Part shown: piece by piece, positions 57,410 to 64,000 of the stretch
Layout: every line of letters begins with the position of its first letter
Numbering within the stretch: the stretch's first letter is position 1
NCBI RefSeq assembly: GCF_036711975.1
Contig: NC_091971.1
Location: 69,501-133,500 of the forward strand
DNA: 64,000 nucleotides
Origin: Onthophagus taurus
Lineage: Eukaryota; Arthropoda; Insecta; Coleoptera; Scarabaeidae
Reading direction: 5' to 3'
The notes under the pieces: generated by a model
What the model saw: the letters and a program-made list of their open reading frames with translations, nothing else
Told to the model about the DNA's origin: nothing
Databases searched by the model: none
Made by a program: the position numbers and the translations under genes

Positions 57410-60175
57410 AGCCTCAAACCGTTTCGTTCTTCAAGCTTCTCATCCTGAGAATTTCCTAAACGTCCTTGGTCTCGTTGTTTCTCTATGTTGCTCTTGATCT
57501 ACCAGCTTTGCTATGATATACATATACAGGGTGTCTCAGCGAGACCGGTCATTAGACGTTTCTAGGGTTCTGGCGAAAATAAAAATATGAGAATTCAGAC
57601 TTAAGTATTATCAATTACGATCTCTTCGTCTAAAATATTTTCAGATTTCTTGCACTTCCGGTTATACCGGAAGTCGCCACCAACTTTATTTTTTTAAATG
57701 GAACACCCTGTATATTTTTACATATTTGGATTTGTCTGTTTTCAAGGTTTATGAATAACTTTACTTTTTGCAATTTGATTCGGCCGTTCTCGAGTTATTC
57801 GATTTTTTCTAGAAAAATCTGTTCCAACGGACATTTGTTAAAAAAATCATAGAACACTCAATTTTTGAGATATCAATTTAGGATTCAGAACATGCTTAAA
57901 CAACATGATGGAGTATGTTTTGGTGCCGAGAACGGCTGTCTAGATCGTTTGGTCACTTTACTATGACACGTTAACTTTTCGAAATTTAGAAGTACCATAA
58001 CTTCATTTTTTTAAATGGCACCCCCCATATTTTATTTCTTAGTCGTCTTCGGTGTCTCATTCTACATCTTTTATATCCCATATGTCCCATACCTAATATT
58101 AATAGTTTGGGAGATAATTAGGGTTTTTTGAAAAATGCACACATATTATATGGATATTTAGCCTAGTGTGCCATGAAAAACAAGCCTTCTCAATGAGTTC
58201 TTGTCAAAGACTCACTTGTTTACGTCACTTGATGCATGTGAGCTAATAATTATCTGTCATGTCCCTTAATATTAGTACTGAAACGAGTTAAAATTGGTAA
58301 CAATTACGAAAGTAATATTTACACAAATCAAGAAATTCTTAATTTATTTTTTATGCATGAAAAGCGCGACAAAGTTCGTAGTATGATTCCCAGATCTTCT
58401 TTGACAGCTCGAATTGAGGTGTTGGGACTGGGCTCGAAATAAGCCAAGGTATTCACCTCTTTCGTTGCATTATCTACTACATTTTTTGGTCAGTTTAACA
58501 CGTGATTAATTCGTCCAAAATGCAAAAAATTTGCTTCTATTCTTCTAAATTTACCTTTTGTCATCGGAGATAAATGTGGATAATTTTCATTAAACATTCT
58601 GCAAGTTCTACTAAGAACTTTGTCGCACTTTTCGTGCACAAAAAATAAATTATGGATTTCTTCATTTGTATAAACATTATTTACGTTATTAATATCCATT
58701 TTAACTGGTTTTAGACTCACAAGCATCAAACAACGTAAATCAGACTTTGACGTTTATCAATAAGTCATTAAACATTTGTTTTCCATGGCACACTAGGTTA
58801 ATATCGATATGATATGTGAGCATTTTTCAAAAAACCCTAATTATTTCTCAAACTATTAATGTTAGGCATAGGACATATGGAATATAAAAGATGTAAAATG
58901 AGACGCCGAAGACGACTAAGTAATAAAATATGGGGGTGCCATTTAAAAAAATGAAGTTATGGTGCTTCCAAATTTCGAAAAGTTAACGTGTCATAGTAAA
59001 GTGACCAAACGATCTAGACAGCCGTTCTCGGCACCAAAACATACTCCATCATGTTGTTTAAGCATGTTCTGAATCCTAAATTGATATCTCAAAAATTAAG
59101 TGTTCTATGATTTTTTTAACAAATGTCCGTTGGAGCAGATTTTTCTAGAAAAAATCGAATAACTCGAGAACGGCCGAATCAAATTGCAAAAAGTAAAGTT
59201 ATTCATAAACCTTGGAAACAGACAAATCCAAATATGTAAAAATATACAGGGTGTTCCATTTAAAAAAATAAAGTAGGTGGCGACTTCCGGTATAACCGGA
59301 AGTGCTAGAAATCTGAAAATATTTTAGATGAAGAAAACGTAATTGATAATACTTACATCTGCATTCTCAAATTTTTTGTTTGGCCAGAACCCCAGAAACG
59401 TCTAATGACCGGTCTCGCTGAGACACCCTGTATAGACCTATGAGATCTATTATAAATCCTCCAAAGGTTTAGGGCAAATCTAGGTCTCTGATGAACCTTA
59501 GTATTGCTGCAATGCCTTGTTCCTTTATGTCAGTAGGTGTCCGACAAACCGTTTCGAAAATTTTGCACAATACGTATGGCCGCTCAGGAAATATGAGAAC
59601 GAATAGGGAGTAGAATGTACTCTTTCCAGTGGCTACTCGTTTTTGTATTTCGAGAGTCTCATCGTTTTCGTTATGTACACTGCTGCCCAGGTAGCTGAGG
59701 AGTCCACCATTTCGAAGTTGTAGTCTCCAATTGTGACGCTCTACCCAACAAGATACCTAAGACTCTTATTCTGAATCATGAATTTGGCTTTGTCTTCTTT
59801 GATCCTTAGTCCAACCCCTTTTCCAGCAGTTTCGAAGTTTACAAAGACTTCCTTGACCGCCTCATTGATTTGCCAAGGATATTAATGTCATTTGCATCAA
59901 GGTTGTGTTTAGACCGACTTCGCTTCTTCTCATAACATATTGAAATGATATGTTGAAGTGTGTGGAGGCTATTTTGTCTCCTTGTTTCAGTCCTAAAGAC
60001 AGTTTGAATTCGATTTCACTCGACATGTTGTGCTATATAACATGCATTTGAAAAGCCACACTAATTTGAATGGTATATTATGGTCGCGCAATATGGTGTA
60101 GAGTTTATTTCTGACAACGCTGTCGTATGCTTGTTTGAAGTCTATGAATGTGTCAAACTCAAAAAAAAATAATAA
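57410..60175 (-). mobile_element. LINE remnant split by a mariner-like insertion
   Basis: On the minus strand, the frame at about 60170-60000 contains FIDFKQAYDSVVRNKLYTIL, reverse transcriptase motif A with its catalytic Asp. Downstream are LKQGDKIAST (motif B region), FVNFETAGKG, RIKEDKAKFMIQNKSLRYL, FSYLGSSVHNENDETLEIQK and FETVCRTPTDIKEQGIAA. Left of the insertion at 57527-59430 the same strand continues with KAGRSRAT, EILRMRSLKNETV, like the LINE C-terminal end. The catalytic FADD box is not readable, and several stops and frame changes are present. The clade is uncertain. Confidence 0.75.
57527..59430 (-). mobile_element. Long-TIR mariner-like element with an intact N-terminal domain ORF
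   Basis: Arms of about 656 bp (57527-58183 and 58775-59430) start CAGGGTGTCTCAGCGAGACC and end with the complement, flanked by TA (TATA on both sides). The core has a minus-strand frame 58490-58729; from the internal Met it reads MDINNVNNVYTNEEIHNLFF, then LSRTCRMFNENYPHLSPMTK and GKFRRIEANFLHFGRINHV. This is the helix-turn-helix N-terminal domain of DUF4817-type insect transposases. The catalytic DDE domain is absent. It sits inside the LINE remnant. Confidence 0.85.
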
Positions 60176-60179
60176 AACT

Positions 60180-60595
60180 TTAGTAGTAGTAATTTTAATT
60201 GAAATCGAAAATTTGTATATGAAAACAACGTAACATTTCAAAATTATTTAAAAATGTAAACTAACACTCGTTAAAACGTAATAAATCAATGTCGTTTATG
60301 CTGTTATTTAATGCAGGATTATTCCGGTTTTTGATTAATGAATTTTCGCACGTATTGGTGATATTTAATTGGGAACTGTTTGGCATACGAAAAAGATCGT
60401 TACGTCAGAATTACGCAGAACACGTCACAACCAAAATTGGGTACCCAAAAGCGATAAAAAGAAAGAAAAAATGCGCGTACGTCGTGCGACAAGAGCCGAT
60501 ATAATTAGCTCAACGTGTCCGGATTGGTAACAGGAAAAAGTAATTTTTTTTTCGGAGCCTGAAACAACTTTCATATTCGCCCCCTAACGTATCAC
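60180..60595. other. Spacer, no gene seen
   Basis: The + frame at 60289-60504 has no recognisable domain. The final part is the promoter of the gene at 60680. Confidence 0.4.
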
Positions 60596-60599
60596 TACC

Positions 60600-60608
60600 T
60601 ATATAAAT
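60600..60608 (+). promoter_or_regulatory. TATA box of the gene at 60680
   Basis: TATATAAAT; the start is expected near 60632-60634, without a clear TCAGT match. Confidence 0.65.
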
Positions 60609-60679
60609 GAAACGAATTTTTTTAAGGAATCACACTTGAAAACTATTCAAAATCAGGAGAACAACTCAATCGAATTAAA

Positions 60680-61332
60680 ATGATTTCAAAGGTAATTAAT
60701 TAGTGAAATTTTATAAAGGTAAATAATTTATTTCGATTAAATTTTAGATTTGCATCGTAGCTAGTATCTTAGCAATTTCTTCTTCAGCCCCAGTTGATCA
60801 TCATGATGGTGCTACATCTTACGTCTCATTAAGTTTGGGGGGACATTCTCAAGGAAATCATCAACAATATATTCCTCAACCACAATACCAACCATCATCA
60901 GTTTACGTTCAAAAAGAAACTCCAACTTTAATTAAATATCCAACTTATTCTTCTTTATCAGCTTATTCTTCGTTACCAGCATATAACCAACATGAAGAAA
61001 AAGAATATGTAAGACTTTTTCTAATCAATAATAATTCCTCATTTTTATTTGTATTTTAGGGTCCCGCTCAATATGAATTTAAATATTCAGTTGAAGATAA
61101 ACACACTGGTGACATTAAATCTCAACATGAAGTAAGAAACGGAGACTCAGTTCAAGGGGAATATTCTCTTCACGAAGCTGACGGTACCATTAGAACTGTT
61201 AAATATACAGCTGATAAGCACAGCGGGTTTAATGCAGTTGTTGAAAGAAGTGGACATGCCACTCATCCAGAAGCTCCTGTTAAAACTGGTGTTCGTTCAG
61301 TTCCGTTAGCTTATGATTATTATAAGAATTAA
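60680..61332 (+). CDS. RR-2 cuticular protein, Tyr/Gln/Ser-rich, paralogue of the gene at 56333
   Basis: Exons 60680-60691, 60748-61008 and 61060-61332 encode 181 residues. Signal peptide MISKICIVASILAISSSA. Exon 2 is almost the same as in its paralogue ([40 protein letters not shown]) with a small QQYIPQPQ insertion. The RR-2 domain starts at residue 92 ([60 protein letters not shown]). The pair arose by a recent tandem duplication; the LINE and its nested insertion now lie between them. Polyadenylation signal 61427-61432. Confidence 0.93.
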
Positions 61333-61635
61333 AATTAAGAATTTTAATTACTTTAAGCAATTATTTTTTGTTAGGTGAATTTTATAAAATAATTTTTATA
61401 GATTAATAAGTGTTATTGAAGGTTTAAATAAAGCTTTTAAATGATTTTAATGTGTCTAATTAACCTCTAATATGGGAAAGTTAAGATTTGGTATAATCTA
61501 ACTTTAAACGTTCTTTTATAACCTCAAAAAGTTTCATTTCTTAAATCAAAGCCGTTTTGCAAAAAAACATTTTTTTTTAACTTCACTTACATATGTAAGT
61601 CGTCAATTTTAAAATGCAATTTAAAAAAATATATT

Positions 61636-62685
61636 CAGGGTGATTCACATAAGAACCGACACAGAACAGGGACATGTAGAGGACAATAAATTAAGACGAT
61701 TTAACACAACTTATCTCTATACTAAGTTGTACTCCTGAGGAGTTATAGGCCTTCAAAGTTGGGTCATAAATTTTTAAAACATTGAATATCTTCGTAATAC
61801 ATTAAGTTAGAAAAACCAAATTTGGTATACGTTATGAGTGTACCGAAGGTATTAATTGGTAGCAAGTTGAGACCAATTCAGGCATTTGAAAGGGTTGATT
61901 ACGGGTGATGGTCCCCTAAGTTTTGACAGATTTTTTTAACCTTTTGGTGGATTTAACAGATTATTACCTGATTTCATGTGGAATTTAATTCTAAAACTTT
62001 TTCTACTCTTATTATTTTTTAAAAACATTGTCGTTTTCATAAAAAGCTCAAATAACTAAAGACACGAATTTCGTTAATGCTACTTAAAATCATCGAAAAT
62101 TCAGTAGTCGGCTGTGAAATTGTACGTCAAACTTGACAAATAGGTTATAAAACCTTGTCGTCAAATAACTTTATAACCTATTTGTCAAGTTTGACGTACA
62201 ATTTCATAGCCGACTACTGAATTTTCGCTTATTTTAAGCAACATTACGAAATACGTGGGTTTAATTATTTAAGTTTTCTATGAAAACGACAAAGTTTTTT
62301 AAAAAATAATAAGAGTAAGAAAAGTTTTAGAATTAAATTCCACATGAAATGAAGTAGTAATGTATTAAATCCGCCAAAAGATTAAAAAAATCTGTCAAAA
62401 TTTAGGGTACCATCACCTTTAATCAACTCTTTGAAATGCTTCAATTGAGTTCAATTTGCTACCAATTAATACCCTTGGTACACTCATAACGTATACCAAA
62501 TTTGGTTTTTCTAGCTTAATGTATTACGAAGATATTGAACTTTTTAAAAATTTAAGAGCCAACTTTGAAGACCTATAATTCCTCAGGTGTACAACTTAGT
62601 ATAGAGATAAGTTCCGTTAAATCATCTTAATTTATTGTCCTCTACATGTCTCTGCTCTGTATCGGTTCTTATGTGAATCACCCTG
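61636..62685. mobile_element. Non-coding fold-back element with CAGGGTG ends
   Basis: Starts CAGGGTGATTCACATAAGAA and ends TTCTTATGTGAATCACCCTG. The arms pair along the whole length, with a nearly perfect inner stem at 62101-62151 against 62170-62221 and an 18-bp loop. The right flank is TA, the left TT (probably a decayed TA). No coding capacity. Confidence 0.85.
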
Positions 62686-62689
62686 TATA

Positions 62690-63250
62690 AAATGAACTGT
62701 TGACCTTGGACCGTTAACATTTGGTATAATCTAACTTCAAACGTTCCTTTATAACCGCTTCTTAAATATTAGATGTACCAAAATTTTATGTCGCTTAATG
62801 TATGCGAATACTTTTATTTGGGATAAAAATCCTCCTTAAAACCATTCAACTTTATTTAATCAAATCACTTAAAACACATCAAAACCAAATTACGTTAAGG
62901 AATTCCTATTAGAGTTACATAGCAGTAATCAATTATGTAATTTGATCTTGTTCTAAAACCCGCACAGTTTCAACCATCCAGTAAAAAAATTCAGCTAGAA
63001 AGTGAATTTGTACAAAGCGGCGAACCCAGATGCTTATTAGCCTATTAAATTGTATTTATTCATGGTCAATTTTGCGTCAAAATAAAAAAAATAATAAATC
63101 ATATACACGTAATAAAATCTAAATAATAATTTGATTAAAAAATTAACTTTTTACAAGAATTATTAGTGTTATAATCAGGGCACGGAACTTTTGTAACAAA
63201 ACGATACGATATCCCCCCTCCACTCATTCTCAGAAAATCTTGATTAAAAA
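62690..63250. other. Intergenic, no gene seen
   Basis: AT-rich DNA with short blocks (TGGTATAATCTAACTT) also present just left of the preceding element at about 61490. Confidence 0.4.
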
Positions 63251-63251
63251 A

Positions 63252-64000
63252 ACAGCATACTGTTCAGTGGGAAATTAAAATTTCAAGTTAGAAAAAAATT
63301 GTGTTAACAAAAATTGTTCCTGAAACAATTCTAAACAAACTTTGTCAACTTTTTTTTTTGATTGAATCAATAATTAAGGAGATAACCTCAAAATAATAAT
63401 TTTTTTTAATTTTTCCGTTTTTATACATAATTATACTTAGATGCTTAATTAATAGAAATGTAAAAATTTTTGATTAAGATAATTGATTCAAAATCGAAAT
63501 TGAAACAAATTTTATTTAAAACAATTTTTAATAAAAACAATAATTGTTGAGATAATTAATTTTGATAGCATACTATTCAGAGGGAAATTAAAATTTCAAA
63601 TTAGCAAAAAATTGTTTTAACAAACACTGTTCCTGAAGTAATTCTAAACAAATTTTGTTAACAAAATTTTTTGATTAAATCAACAATAAGGATATAACCT
63701 CAAAAATATTAATTTTTGTAGCGTACTGTTCAGTGGGAAATTAAAATTTCAAATTAGAAAAAAATTATGTTAACAAAAATTGTTCCTGAAACAATTCTAA
63801 ACAAACTTTGTCAAAATTTCTTTTTGATTTAATCAATAATTAAGGAGATAACCTCAAAATAATAATTTTTCCGTTTTTATAAATAATTATACTTAGATGC
63901 TTAATTAATAGAGATGTAAAAATTTTTTATTAAGATAATTGATTCAAAATCGAAATTGAATCAAATTTTATTTAAAACATTTTTTAATAAAAACAATAAT
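63252..64000. repeat. AT-rich higher-order tandem repeat, running off the window
   Basis: AGC(A/G)TACTGTTCAGTGGGAA-type blocks occur at 63253, 63567 and 63720 (spacing 314 and 153 bp). The stretch after the third matches that after the first (TAAGGAGATAACCTCAAAAT, ATTATACTTAGATGCTTAAT, AATTGATTCAAAATCGAAAT), while the second copy is shorter. This suggests alternating long and short units. The array is cut by the window end. Confidence 0.85.

Noticed and set aside
60289-60504. 71-codon plus frame upstream of the gene at 60680
   Set aside because: No recognisable domain and overlaps the upstream region of the promoter.

Overview
This is AT-rich insect nuclear DNA, most likely from a beetle. 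Genes have short GT-AG introns. The main content is a tandem cluster of 18 RR-2 (Rebers-Riddiford) cuticular protein genes. The species cannot be named from the sequence, and 'beetle' is an inference from the cuticle-protein style and repeat load.

The left end (1-4.4 kb) holds a compact housekeeping block. It contains the last codons of a probable alpha/beta hydrolase (1-78), a 103-codon unknown ORF (333-644), an OSTM1 homologue (870-1911, six exons, +), a MEAF6 homologue (2099-3138, four exons, -) and a PEX2 homologue (3316-4362, four exons, +). MEAF6 and PEX2 are head to head with 177 bp between start codons. A broken LINE with a G/A-rich coding strand follows (5.4-7.6 kb).

From 9.0 to 61.3 kb the cuticle cluster runs almost entirely on the + strand; only the genes at 41980-42506 and 46997-47445 are on -. 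Most copies share one architecture. A four-codon first exon (ATG-N-N-AAG/AAA type) opens the signal peptide, a phase-0 intron follows, exon 2 carries a Gly/His-, Ala/Pro- or Tyr/Gln-rich region, and a second phase-0 intron falls just before the chitin-binding RR-2 domain in the last exon. Nearly every gene has a TATA box followed about 31-35 nt later by a TCAGT-like initiator. Encoded proteins range from 79 to 430 residues. Together they should be secreted by epidermal cells and assemble with chitin in hard cuticle, the varied low-complexity flanks setting the mechanical properties.

Mobile DNA fills the spaces. There are Tc1-like remnants (17.3-17.8 and 24.6-25.4 kb), two inverted copies of a long-TIR mariner-like element (25365-27579 and 52222-54256), three other long-TIR elements with the same CAGGGTG termini at TA sites (54259-55442, 57527-59430, 61636-62685), a PIF/Harbinger remnant (45219-46826), and LINE remnants at 16.1-17.1 kb and 57.4-60.2 kb, the latter split by a mariner-like insertion. 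Satellite-like arrays lie at 7.7-8.1, 31.56-32.5, 48.8-49.2 and 63.25-64.0 kb. No rRNA, tRNA or CRISPR array was seen. I found no clearly new biological system. The most unusual observations are the homogenised, alternating-orientation gene triplet at 42-47.5 kb, the stop-free introns whose length is a multiple of three, and the swarm of different long-TIR elements sharing one terminus.
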